Source of the DNA: Aliikangiella coralliicola
GTDB lineage: Bacteria; Pseudomonadota; Gammaproteobacteria; Enterobacterales; Kangiellaceae
NCBI RefSeq assembly: GCF_007004725.1
Contig: NZ_ML660169.1
Location: forward strand, 297,270-361,269
Direction of reading: 5' to 3'
DNA: 64,000 nt
Notes under the pieces: model-generated
The model's input: the letters and a program-made list of their open reading frames with translations, nothing else
Database searches by the model: none
What the model was told of the DNA's origin: nothing
Position numbers and translations under genes: made by a program
Shown here: piece after piece, positions 36,729-46,165 of the stretch
How positions within the stretch are numbered: the first letter of the stretch is position 1
Layout of the letters: the number at the start of each line of letters is the position of its first letter

Positions 36729-39700
36729 TTATCGTTGAATGGTTTCTTCCTGATACTGTTTTGGCGTTTTCCCATATTCCGCTTTAAAGCAGCGGATGTA
36801 ATAAGAAGGCGAGCTAAAACCAACATCTTCAGAAATTTGAGCAATTTGCCGACCCGACGAAAATAATTCAACTGATCGATTTAGCCGATACTTTTTAATG
36901 TAATCAGAAAAGTTGTGGTCAATTAATGCGCTGAGTTTACGGTTTAATTGCCTTTCACTCACCCCTAATTCTTTGGCAACCTGTTCTCGATTAAACTCAG
37001 AACATGTGAAATTTTCATCAATGATCTTGGTAAACTTTTCGATAAACTGGCTATCTTTATCACTCATTCCAACCAATGTTGGCTTTTGTTTTGTTCCTGG
37101 CTGACCCGGCCCTTGAGTGATTTCACTACCAAATCGCTTCCGCAAGATGCTGCGAATATCGAGTATATTTTGAACGCGCAACTGAAGTTCGTCAGGGTGA
37201 AAGGGCTTGGTCAGATAATCATCAATCTTCTCTTTCCAGCCCTTCATACGACTCTCAACGCCACCTTTCGCCGTTAACATAATAATGGGAATATGACTGG
37301 TCATTTCGTTTTGTTTTAGACTGGAGGCTACTTCATAACCGCTAATTCCTGGCATCATCAAATCACAAATGATTATGTCAGGAACATAGCTTGATGCCAG
37401 ATTCAACCCTTCAGTGCCGTTGTTAGCAACCAAACAATGAAACTGGGGTTTAAAAATAGTCAATAACAATTCTCTCATGTCACGATTATCGTCAATGAAC
37501 AGTATCGTTTTCTCGTGAGCCGAATTTTCAGGGATGTCCGTTTTGAGCTGAAAATCTTGTGTAAGACTATCATCAGTTTTTGTCACTTGCTCACTTGAGT
37601 CAGAATTCCTTAGAACCTTGATTTCTAACTCTGTCGACGACGAAATAGGTGTAGTGGAGAGTTCCACTGAGTCCATAGTTATGCTTATCTTTTCCATTGG
37701 TAAGTAAACTTTAAAACAACTCCCCTTACCTAACTCACTTTCGAGGGTAATTTTACCGTCATTACGTTCAACAATCTCTTTCACAAGGGCGAGTCCAATA
37801 CCCGTCCCCTGAATACTTTCTGTACTCTCATCATTTAATCGCGTAAACCGTTCAAAAACTAATGGTTGATTATCTAAACTGATTCCCGGGCCAGTATCCG
37901 AAATAGAGAGTATCAGGTCATCGTTAGTTCGTTCGGCGGTTATCATAATTTTGCCGTCATTTGGCGTATATTTTACCGCGTTGGACAATAAGTTAGTGAC
38001 GATAATTTCGAGAGAGTCACGTGTTAGACTAAGCGATATTTCTTCGGAAATATTGACTTCTAAAGATAAGTTCTTGGCATCTAATAATGATTGGAAGGAT
38101 GCATGTAATGACTGAATAAAACTTTTTAGTTCATAGATTTGTGTTTCTTCAGAGCTTGACGAATCAAGTCGAGCCATCTCTAAAAATTGATCAACCATTT
38201 TAGACAATCGCTGGCCGTTACGCTTCATCATCATTAATTTACTTCGAGTAGTCTCCGACGGGTTACTCTTCAGCATTAATTCGATCGGACTCAGCATTAA
38301 AGTCAACGGCGTTCTAAATTCGTGTGACACATTGGTAAATAAACGATCTTTTGCCTTCGCAACCTCCAGTGCAGAAAGTTTTTCCTGTTGCGCCACTTTT
38401 TTGCGCCAAGATAACCAGATAACCGTTGTCATGATCGCAATAGTAAAGACGGCATAAAGTAAATAAGCCCACCAAGTTCTCCAAGGAGCAGATGCAATAG
38501 AAATCGCTATTGATTTAGGTTCTTCACTCCAAACACCATTTTTATTCGATGCCTTTAATTGAAACGTATAGTTGCCGGCATCCAGGTTCGAATAGCTGAC
38601 GTAACGCCGATTTGAATCAACGTAAATCCAATCATCATCATATCCAACTAACTGGTATGCATAACGGGTTTGTTTAGGGTTTAAATAGTTTAGCCCAACA
38701 TATTCAAAACCAAATACCGTTTGATCATAATCCAGGTTTAGCTGACGAGTCGTGTTTATTGTTTGAGAAAGCACCGAGTCAGATTGCTCTCTTTTTAGCT
38801 GAACATCTTTATTGAAAATCTGTAATTGGTTAATTGCGATACGAGGAGGAATAACATCACTAAAAACACCTTGAGGATTAAATAGATTATACCCGTTGAT
38901 TCCCGCAAAGAGCATTTCATCCGTTTTTGAATGATAAGATCCAGCGCTTGTAAACTCGTTATTTTGTAGGCCGTCTTTACGAGTAAAATTCGCAATTTTA
39001 CCGGAGTCAAATTCTATTCGAGATAGTCCGGCACTAGAAGACGCCCAGGCATTTCTCTGATTATCGATTTCAATGTGGTAAATAAAATTGCTGGCTAATC
39101 CTTGCTCCGTTGAAAAGTGGATTAATTCTTCTGTCTTAATATCGAAATGATAAAGACCATACCCAGCACTCCCCAGCCAAAGACTGCCCGCCTGGTCAAA
39201 TGCTAGTGCACTAACATTTGGAGGAAACAGTGAATTTTTTCCTTGAAATTCAATCAAAGAATTTGAATTTTGTTCAATTTTTAGCAAACCATTATTTGAT
39301 GTTCCGACCCATAAGTTATTTTTCTTGTCTGCCACAAGGCTTGTGATGACATTACGATCAAACGAAAAGCTTTCAGAATGCTTACCTGTCAATGAAGTAA
39401 AAGTATTCTCGCGAATATTGTAGCGACTAAGGCCTTCACGGTAACTACCCACCCAGATATTACCCAGGTGATCGGCAGTCACAGATCGCGTGTAATTCGA
39501 GCTAATACTATTTTCATCTTTGTTATGGAGAAATTGTCGAAAATGGTTCTCGCTACGATTATACTGAATGAGGCCTTCTCTTAAGGTGGCAAACCACAAG
39601 TTTGATTCTGCATCTTCGTATATGTCAACAATACTCTTGAAAGTTACCGCCTCAAGATTTGTTGTTCCCTGACGGTACCAATAGCAATGACTGTTTTTCC

Positions 39701-40889
39701 TATCAATACGATGAAGCCCCTTGCCGTTAGCGCCCAACCAGATATCACCATAACTATCTATATACGATGAATAAATAAGGTTACCAGAAAGACATTCATC
39801 GTCATTGCCTGAACTCACATGGTGGCCAAATCGCTTCATCTCTGGATTATATTTGTCGATCCCTTTGGCATAACTACCAAACCAAAACAATCCTTCTCTA
39901 TCCTTAAATATTGACAATATCGACTGACCACCAAGGCTCTCAGGTTTATTTTCCTTGTGTTGATAATGAACGTATTTTTTTGTGGCCGGATCAAATAGAA
40001 TTAAACCGTTACGAGTCCCTAACCATAATTGCCCATCAGGACCCTCTTCGATAATCTGAACACTTGCGTTATTTTCTTGATTTATTCCAGAGAAAAACGA
40101 TTCAAATTTTCCAGTATTAATATTAAACAGGCTTAAACCTTTATTAGAGCCTAACCAGATGTCATCTTGGTCCGTGATTAACACATCCCAGACATCATCT
40201 TCAATTAAGCGACGGCTATCGCTTTTAAATTGAAAATTGGTAGCGACTTTAAAATTATTGCTATCTATAACATTGACACCTTTTCGAGTACCTACCCATA
40301 TTTTGCCATTTTTAGTTTGGCTAATTACGGTAATAAAATTACTGCTAAGCTTACGCTCGTTATCCTCTGAAGCGCTAAAGTCCGTGACTTGATTTAGATT
40401 AAAATCAACAACTTTTAATCCATTTCTGGCGGTGCCCACCCACAAATTATTATCTTTATCTTCGAAAAGTGCCGTGACGGAAACACCTGACAACGACTCC
40501 GCAATTTCAGGTATTGTACTGACAGGTAAAAAACTATCTTGCGATTCATCATACAATTCTAAACCTAGCGGTGTTCCCACCAACAATTGATTTGAACTGT
40601 TAACAAGTAAAACATTGGGGCGAAAGTGGGCAATCGAGGACTCATCGCCACTTACAGGCCGATAAACTTTGAACGAATAGCCATCAAAACGGTTGAGTCC
40701 GTCATCTGTTGCGAACCAAAGATACCCTTGCGCATCTTGCGCAATATCTTTAACTGTTACATTAGAAAGTCCTTGCTCGTTAGCAATATGCTCAAAGTAG
40801 GGTTCAATATGAAGTAATTGCTCGCCTGCTACCGTAAATGGTGCACATAAGCCGTAAATAGAAATGCCAATCCATAATAAAACTTTCAT
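36729..40889 (-). CDS. Hybrid two-component sensor/response regulator (beta-propeller, kinase, receiver, AraC)
   Basis: 1386 residues carrying a whole signalling path. A signal sequence precedes a periplasmic beta-propeller of Reg_prop repeats (DAQGYLWFATDDGLNRFDGYSF and many like it, about 40-690), then a Y_Y_Y domain (about 735-800) and a membrane helix (about 808-828). The kinase has His856 in SHEFRTPL, the N box LLSNAVKYTP, and G boxes SDTGPGIS and GTGIGLALV. The receiver has DD, Asp1176 in CDLMMPG and Lys1228 in LTKPF. The AraC helix-turn-helix fills about 1285-1380. In Bacteroidetes such proteins sense glycan pieces; here the flanking genes encode small secreted proteins instead. It starts 15 bases after copy D. 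Confidence 0.95.
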   Translation of the reverse strand: MKVLLWIGISIYGLCAPFTVAGEQLLHIEPYFEHIANEQGLSNVTVKDIAQDAQGYLWFATDDGLNRFDGYSFKVYRPVSGDESSIAHFRPNVLLVNSSNQLLVGTPLGLELYDESQDSFLPVSTIPEIAESLSGVSVTALFEDKDNNLWVGTARNGLKVVDFNLNQVTDFSASEDNERKLSSNFITVISQTKNGKIWVGTRKGVNVIDSNNFKVATNFQFKSDSRRLIEDDVWDVLITDQDDIWLGSNKGLSLFNINTGKFESFFSGINQENNASVQIIEEGPDGQLWLGTRNGLILFDPATKKYVHYQHKENKPESLGGQSILSIFKDREGLFWFGSYAKGIDKYNPEMKRFGHHVSSGNDDECLSGNLIYSSYIDSYGDIWLGANGKGLHRIDRKNSHCYWYRQGTTNLEAVTFKSIVDIYEDAESNLWFATLREGLIQYNRSENHFRQFLHNKDENSISSNYTRSVTADHLGNIWVGSYREGLSRYNIRENTFTSLTGKHSESFSFDRNVITSLVADKKNNLWVGTSNNGLLKIEQNSNSLIEFQGKNSLFPPNVSALAFDQAGSLWLGSAGYGLYHFDIKTEELIHFSTEQGLASNFIYHIEIDNQRNAWASSSAGLSRIEFDSGKIANFTRKDGLQNNEFTSAGSYHSKTDEMLFAGINGYNLFNPQGVFSDVIPPRIAINQLQIFNKDVQLKREQSDSVLSQTINTTRQLNLDYDQTVFGFEYVGLNYLNPKQTRYAYQLVGYDDDWIYVDSNRRYVSYSNLDAGNYTFQLKASNKNGVWSEEPKSIAISIASAPWRTWWAYLLYAVFTIAIMTTVIWLSWRKKVAQQEKLSALEVAKAKDRLFTNVSHEFRTPLTLMLSPIELMLKSNPSETTRSKLMMMKRNGQRLSKMVDQFLEMARLDSSSSEETQIYELKSFIQSLHASFQSLLDAKNLSLEVNISEEISLSLTRDSLEIIVTNLLSNAVKYTPNDGKIMITAERTNDDLILSISDTGPGISLDNQPLVFERFTRLNDESTESIQGTGIGLALVKEIVERNDGKITLESELGKGSCFKVYLPMEKISITMDSVELSTTPISSSTELEIKVLRNSDSSEQVTKTDDSLTQDFQLKTDIPENSAHEKTILFIDDNRDMRELLLTIFKPQFHCLVANNGTEGLNLASSYVPDIIICDLMMPGISGYEVASSLKQNEMTSHIPIIMLTAKGGVESRMKGWKEKIDDYLTKPFHPDELQLRVQNILDIRSILRKRFGSEITQGPGQPGTKQKPTLVGMSDKDSQFIEKFTKIIDENFTCSEFNREQVAKELGVSERQLNRKLSALIDHNFSDYIKKYRLNRSVELFSSGRQIAQISEDVGFSSPSYYIRCFKAEYGKTPKQYQEETIQR

Positions 40890-40904
40890 TAAGCCGTTAA
40901 ACTT

Positions 40905-41222
40905 TTATGATGCATCCGTACCGTCTGTTGGTCTTGGATCTTGAGGGAGTGGACCTGGTCCGCCGATATAATGCCAATAAGTAACTTCTACCATTCCATC
41001 GACAGGATCTTTATCGCGGCGTGCTCGCGGTGTATCGTAATAAGGCAGTATTGATTCACATAAATAAATGGAACAAAATGACGCACTGTTTGTTTCAGCC
41101 ATGGCTTGTTTCGCCAATTTCCAGTCACTGCCATGTTTGTTTAACGTATTGGCGCTAACTGCATAGGAGCCGACGGTTAGAACTGCTATTACTGAAAGTT
41201 TAATCAAAAATGTAAATCTCAT
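40905..41222 (-). CDS. Small secreted protein upstream of the hybrid regulator (divergent family member D)
   Basis: 105 residues. The signal peptide (MRFTFLIKLSVIAVLTVGSYAVSA) is followed by a stretch ending TNSASFCSIYLCESI, a strand (GMVEVTYWHYIGGPGP), and the tail LPQDPRPTDGTDAS. The layout (leader, two Cys, a V-x-Y strand, then GP...DPxP...) parallels the three small proteins downstream of the regulator, but the tail differs, so kinship is probable and not proven. It ends 15 bases before the hybrid regulator start and is almost surely on the same transcript. Function unknown. Confidence 0.72.
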   Translation of the reverse strand: MRFTFLIKLSVIAVLTVGSYAVSANTLNKHGSDWKLAKQAMAETNSASFCSIYLCESILPYYDTPRARRDKDPVDGMVEVTYWHYIGGPGPLPQDPRPTDGTDAS

Positions 41223-41393
41223 AGTGTCTCCTACTAGAACTATTTTTGGCTACAGCCTCCATTAAATAGGGCGAATATTATCACTGAAATTATCCAATTT
41301 ATAGATGGATTATCCAACCATTAATATTTGCGTACAATTTCAAAGATTAACATTTCTAGCTGAGATTTTCTTAATAACAAAAAGTTCAAACGT

Positions 41394-41418
41394 GGTACCT
41401 ACAAATAGTGTAGGCACC
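41394..41418 (-). terminator. Hairpin after the FN3/pore-former-like gene
   Basis: On the minus strand GGTGCCTACA pairs with TGTAGGTACC (one G-U) around CTATT, followed by ACGTTTGAACTTTTTGTT. It lies about 34 bases after the stop at 41452 and should separate that gene from the copy D/hybrid regulator transcript. Confidence 0.55.
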
Positions 41419-41451
41419 ATGTATCGGGCCACATATCTGACCACCTATTGA

Positions 41452-43608
41452 CTAAAATCCATAGCCGATAAACAACGGCTCATAACCATAAAAATACTGG
41501 TCACTGTTATATTTAGCACCGGCTCCCCACCCGTGCTTAACCGACTTACCATATGATTTTAAGCACCTGCCGTTTTGAGTTAGGCTGTGAGATGAAGAGG
41601 TTTCTCCAAACTTGGACACCCTGATCAAGGCACCGACGGTATTGCCACTGCCTACACTCAGGTCTCGAATGGCATCGGCTGAAGACAGACAGATTTCAGA
41701 TTCTTTCTCCTCTTTACAAGTAGAAAAAAGTGAGCAGCTATCTACTCTCGTTCTAATAAAACCATGATGCTCTTCAATCTGCCAGATCGGTAGTTTGTTA
41801 GGTAAAACCATACATTGACCATTATTATTAACGGTGTCCTGGCAATTAGAATCTAATGGCACATAGCAGTTCGCCCAGTTTTCATGATCGGCACATTGCG
41901 CAACCCCAGACTTAATCATGCTTTTGGTTGAATGGCAGATATTGAGTGGATAGATGTTTAATCGCTTATAAACCTCGACACTATAGGCCTGCGCTAAATC
42001 TTCTTTAGCATCGTCTGGAAACTCTGGGTCTACATGAAACAGCTCACACCTACTCGCCACCTGGCGATCAAGGGATTCCCAAGCATTGAGTTTGGCTTGC
42101 ATAGGTCGATAGTCAAGAAACACATCAAAATGGCTGCTGCCTGCTAATTCTAACGGCATTTCATATTTTTTGTGAGAAAGCTGAATAGCAACCTGTCTCA
42201 GCGCTGATTCATTTTCAAAATCTTGCAAAAATCTAGTCAATTCGGCGAGCCCACCAATACTGGTAACATTAACCGAAGAACCTTTGGAAACCGCCAAAAC
42301 TTCAAAGCTATAGCCTGAGTATTTAGATAAAAGCGATGAGCGCTCAGATTCTGATAGATCTGCGCTAAATATGCTCAAGTCACCTTTCAACGAAGATGTT
42401 GTTGATCTTTTTTCTTCTTTGGTTGCATCTTGCTTGTTTACCTGAATGGTCACATAAGTTTGTCGTCCCAAAACAATTTGGTTGACGTATTCATCACCAC
42501 AGTTATGCCGAAAGTTTTTTCTGCGGTTATAGTCTTGCGAAATCAAATCATCAAGATGACCGCTCCTCAATTGGCGTTGAGTTGAATCGACAATATTCGC
42601 TCGATAAGAGCTTAATTCTAACTTCGCTACAATGACTGAAGTTTCTTCAACTTTACTGATGGCTTGATATAGTTCGGTTGTATTGTTGTAGCTGGCCGAA
42701 AATCCACCATATGCGCCTTCCGCCGTGATTGAGTTACTTAAATCCAGATGAGTCGCTAACTCAGACCGCGTATTCGCCAACGAAAACAAGTAGACTTTGT
42801 TATCGTAAGGTTGTAGTTCGCCGTTCAACAGCTGGTTATCATTTTGAACCCAGCAATCGCTTGGAGATGCAACAACTTTCAAACTATCGTAGCCATTACC
42901 GAGCATGCTGATATCTATTTCGGGTGTTGTTGATCCGCCTGAACCAGATCCCCCTGAACCTCCAGAACCACCGGAACCGGCTCCTCCTTCATCAGGCTCT
43001 CCTTCATCGGGCGCAATCGCTCGAGTACCTATCTGTTCGTCGTTTAAATCCGTATCTCTGGAAAGCGCCTGTCTGGAAAGTGTCATAGCCCCAGCACCTT
43101 TAGCATCTTGAGATTGAGTGCTGAGATTACTTTGAACAGAAAATACACTAGTCGGATTTGGCCGTTTGACCAGCATATTGCCAATATGAACCGTATTGCT
43201 GCATTTTCCTGCCTTACAGGCTTTTACCCCAAACCGGTATCGGTTGCTGCCTAAAGCAGAAACTTGATGGCTTAACGCCAACCCAGAATATATTAGGCTC
43301 CAGCTTCCATTGTTAACACGGCGACTTAACTGATAAGTCACGCCTGAGGTTGGTGAGTCTCCCCAGCGAACTTTAAAAGTTCCACTTTCTGAATAAGGTG
43401 TATAAGCAATAAATTCAGGTGGCGCGGGCGGCGTGGGCGTCGGATTATCACAATCAGGCCACGGCTTTCCTTCTGGAATTTCATCCAGATGGTCACACCA
43501 CCAAGGATCACCATAATCTGGCCTTGCCTGAGCATCATCGATAAAAAAAGTCGGTAGCAAAGCAATAGAAATTAGATAAAACAAGAGTGAAAAATATTTT
43601 TTCGGCAT
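41452..43608 (-). CDS. Secreted FN3 protein with a possible MACPF-like (pore-former) core
   Basis: 718 residues from the ATG at 43608, chosen because GGAG lies eight bases upstream. The signal peptide ends near DAQA-RPD. A fibronectin III-like domain spans about 55-140 (YQLSRRVNNGSWSLIY...YRFGVKACKAGKCS). A Gly/Ser linker (GGSGGSGGSGSGG) lies near 210-225. The middle (about 270-500) has long amphipathic stretches and FRHNCGDEYVNQIVLG near 370, which resembles the conserved CGxxYV..I.GG region of bacterial MACPF-type proteins. The last 180 residues are Cys-rich and lectin-like. The MACPF reading is tentative. The gene is divergent from a TPR regulator and leads the minus-strand signalling island. 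Confidence 0.6.
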   Translation of the reverse strand: MPKKYFSLLFYLISIALLPTFFIDDAQARPDYGDPWWCDHLDEIPEGKPWPDCDNPTPTPPAPPEFIAYTPYSESGTFKVRWGDSPTSGVTYQLSRRVNNGSWSLIYSGLALSHQVSALGSNRYRFGVKACKAGKCSNTVHIGNMLVKRPNPTSVFSVQSNLSTQSQDAKGAGAMTLSRQALSRDTDLNDEQIGTRAIAPDEGEPDEGGAGSGGSGGSGGSGSGGSTTPEIDISMLGNGYDSLKVVASPSDCWVQNDNQLLNGELQPYDNKVYLFSLANTRSELATHLDLSNSITAEGAYGGFSASYNNTTELYQAISKVEETSVIVAKLELSSYRANIVDSTQRQLRSGHLDDLISQDYNRRKNFRHNCGDEYVNQIVLGRQTYVTIQVNKQDATKEEKRSTTSSLKGDLSIFSADLSESERSSLLSKYSGYSFEVLAVSKGSSVNVTSIGGLAELTRFLQDFENESALRQVAIQLSHKKYEMPLELAGSSHFDVFLDYRPMQAKLNAWESLDRQVASRCELFHVDPEFPDDAKEDLAQAYSVEVYKRLNIYPLNICHSTKSMIKSGVAQCADHENWANCYVPLDSNCQDTVNNNGQCMVLPNKLPIWQIEEHHGFIRTRVDSCSLFSTCKEEKESEICLSSADAIRDLSVGSGNTVGALIRVSKFGETSSSHSLTQNGRCLKSYGKSVKHGWGAGAKYNSDQYFYGYEPLFIGYGF

Positions 43609-44033
43609 GGCTTTTCTCCAGTATAAAATCGTAAACAGATCCATTGAATAAAACATTCATTAAGTACTTCGAAACAGCATCATCGAAAACGATTCAATTA
43701 AAACCGAATAGCGATGCTGACAAGCACCTCCTTTTTAAAATAACCGTCGAGAAAAGGGTTCTATTGTTTTCTAGTGTTTTCTATTTCGTACATTAATTAA
43801 GCATTAGAAGGGATTTTTTAAAGCCTACAATCTCCCGAAGAGATTAAAATCAAAAAATACAAAAGTATTTTCGACAAAGACATTTTGTTATTAATATTTA
43901 CGTTTACCGTAAAGCATCATGTTTGTTACTATTTTTCAGCTGGATTTTTTATTTTATTTTCACCTTTTACTAACTCCTGATTGTTTTAGGCGAACTCCGG
44001 CTTCGCAATAGCTTTACTTCATTTCGGAATCTT
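43609..44033. other. Divergent promoter region, no gene seen
   Basis: About 425 AT-rich bases between the secreted protein (minus) and the TPR regulator (plus). The arrangement suggests the regulator may act here, but no operator-like repeat was recognised. Confidence 0.4.
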
Positions 44034-46052
44034 ATGGATATTTATCAATTCTCATTGTTTAAATTTGATTCCACGACACTCACGCTAACCCAAAACGGTC
44101 ACGTCATTGAACTAAGACCGAAATCCAAACTCTTATTAAAAGTATTACTGGAAAACTCATCACAAATCGTTGATAAAAACCAGCTGCTCGCCTCTGTATG
44201 GTCAGAATCAGTGGTGGGCGAAAACGTCATTTATGATGCAATAAAGGAGCTTCGTCAGGCATTAGGAGATTCCCCTCGACACTCCTTATTTATCCAAACA
44301 CTTCCCAAAAAAGGCTATCAGTGGATCTATCCTTACGATACCTACCAACCCGAAACGATCATTAATCGGGTAACAATGAATAAGCTTAAGCGACACCTGA
44401 TTAAAATATTTGCATTTGCCGGTATCTTTATCATTGGCTTAATGATGGTGTCCTATTGGTTAAAAGTTGAACCGGTGAAGGCATCAAAAAACTTGACGGG
44501 ACTAACAAACGATAACTTATTGAGTGAGATAGCGGACTCCTCTGGATCGGGTAATGCGACGTCCAATCAATCAATGGCTAACAATTCAAATCGAAAACCC
44601 ATGATCGCGATTCTCCCGTTCGTTAATCAAACTTCCCACATTGATGCGAGTTGGATTACCTTGGGGCTGATGGATATACTGGAAAATAACGTTGCTTACC
44701 AGGACTCATTTATTACCTACCCCAGTAAAGGTATATTGAGTTTACTATCACAACAATCCATCAAGCCCAATACATTGCTTGATGAGTTTCAACTGGAAAA
44801 ACTCGCACAAACTACATCTGCGGACTATGTTGTATCAGTCACAGTGAGCGGAGAAAGCAATGATTATGGTGCGCATGCCTCGATTTATATCGCCAAAGAT
44901 AAACTCTCTGTTAGTAGGCAAATAGAAGACTCATCTCTCGGTAACTTAATCAACAAACTCAACTTTCAATTAACAGACCGCTTTATTCACGGCGCTTTAA
45001 CATTCGAGCACCACCCAGCGGCGATGCAAGATGACTTTATGGTAAGAATTTTTGCGGAAGGAAACGAAGCCTTATTATCACGACAGCATTATCTTGCTAA
45101 ACATTACTTTGAGATTGTATTACAACATCATCCAGAGTTTTTGGAAGCCAAGTTTAAGTTAGCTAAAACAGAAGTAGAACTCGGCGATCTCAACCGCGCC
45201 AAAAATCTGCTGGAAGCAATTATCGACTCACAAAATAATACCGCTGAGCGATTGAGAGTCGACGAATTGCTCGCCGCGCATTCTGCCAACCTGCTTGGAA
45301 AAATTCATTACTATCAAGGCCACTATGACAAATCTGATTCTCTTTTCAACTACGCGCAAGCGATATTTGAAAAACATAAAAATGACAAATGGCTGGCCTG
45401 GACCTATATTTTAAAAAGCCGCATCGCAGGCTTCAATCGTAACCCCATGCTCGCCATCCAACACCTGAATACAGCTCTCTCGCTTTACCAAAAAATTGAG
45501 CACTTACGCGGTCAAGGTTGGACACTTCAGTTTTTAGCGGAACGGTCATTTGAAATTAATCAGCTAGAACAGGCGAAACTTTATCTTGAGCATTCACTCG
45601 CAGTCAGAAACAGGGCCGGAAATCAGTTAGGTGTTGCCGCAACACTGGTTAAAATGGGTGCTTATTCTGCAATAGACGATAAACAAAAAGCACTAAAACT
45701 CTATCTTCAAGCTTTAGAAATTTACCAGTTAGTCGGCGACAAAAATGCAGAAAAAGTCGGGCTTTCTGTACTAGCCAATTTCTGGATCCGTGAAAAAAAC
45801 GAAACTAAAGCAGCTCACTTTGTTGATAAGTTATTTGAAAATGCCAAAGCCCTACAAAACGAAAAAGTAACGCTAGATGCGCAAAATGTCAAAATCAATT
45901 TCTTGTTAATGAAAAATCAAGTTTCTGAAGCAAAAGCGCTGCTTAAAGAAATGATTTCAACCAGCGACAGGCTGGGATACTTAGCATTAAATAAAATCTT
46001 TGTAAAACGGCTCGAATCTGTCGAGCGATTGACTAAAGCAGACTCAGAGTGA
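44034..46052 (+). CDS. CadC-like membrane regulator: winged helix, membrane helix, TPR
   Basis: A 672-residue one-component regulator. The N-terminal OmpR-type winged helix covers about 1-100 (LRPKSKLLLKVLLENSSQIVDKNQLLASVWSE...VIYDAIKELRQALGDS...QTLPKKGYQWI). One membrane helix (FAFAGIFIIGLMMVSYWL) follows at about 128-145. A TolB-like N-terminal fold lies in PMIAILPFVNQTSHIDASWITLGLMDIL, and at least six TPR-like helix pairs span about 340-660. The DNA-binding part is cytoplasmic and the TPR part periplasmic. It is divergent from the FN3/pore-former-like gene, the most likely target. Confidence 0.9.
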   Translation: MDIYQFSLFKFDSTTLTLTQNGHVIELRPKSKLLLKVLLENSSQIVDKNQLLASVWSESVVGENVIYDAIKELRQALGDSPRHSLFIQTLPKKGYQWIYPYDTYQPETIINRVTMNKLKRHLIKIFAFAGIFIIGLMMVSYWLKVEPVKASKNLTGLTNDNLLSEIADSSGSGNATSNQSMANNSNRKPMIAILPFVNQTSHIDASWITLGLMDILENNVAYQDSFITYPSKGILSLLSQQSIKPNTLLDEFQLEKLAQTTSADYVVSVTVSGESNDYGAHASIYIAKDKLSVSRQIEDSSLGNLINKLNFQLTDRFIHGALTFEHHPAAMQDDFMVRIFAEGNEALLSRQHYLAKHYFEIVLQHHPEFLEAKFKLAKTEVELGDLNRAKNLLEAIIDSQNNTAERLRVDELLAAHSANLLGKIHYYQGHYDKSDSLFNYAQAIFEKHKNDKWLAWTYILKSRIAGFNRNPMLAIQHLNTALSLYQKIEHLRGQGWTLQFLAERSFEINQLEQAKLYLEHSLAVRNRAGNQLGVAATLVKMGAYSAIDDKQKALKLYLQALEIYQLVGDKNAEKVGLSVLANFWIREKNETKAAHFVDKLFENAKALQNEKVTLDAQNVKINFLLMKNQVSEAKALLKEMISTSDRLGYLALNKIFVKRLESVERLTKADSE

Positions 46053-46098
46053 GAAAAACATTGAAAGGCACTCACATTTTTTAGTTACATGGCTTAGT

Positions 46099-46141
46099 TT
46101 TAAGCCTCACCTTTAAACGATGAGCCAAGGTGAGGCTTAAA
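46099..46141. terminator. Two-way terminator hairpin between convergent genes
   Basis: TTAAGCCTCACCTT (46100-46113) pairs perfectly with AAGGTGAGGCTTAA (46127-46140) around a 13-base loop, with one more T-A pair outside. T-rich sequence precedes the left arm and A-rich sequence follows the right arm. Confidence 0.8.
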
Positions 46142-46165
46142 TCCGATACGTTTAGTTGAGCTTCT

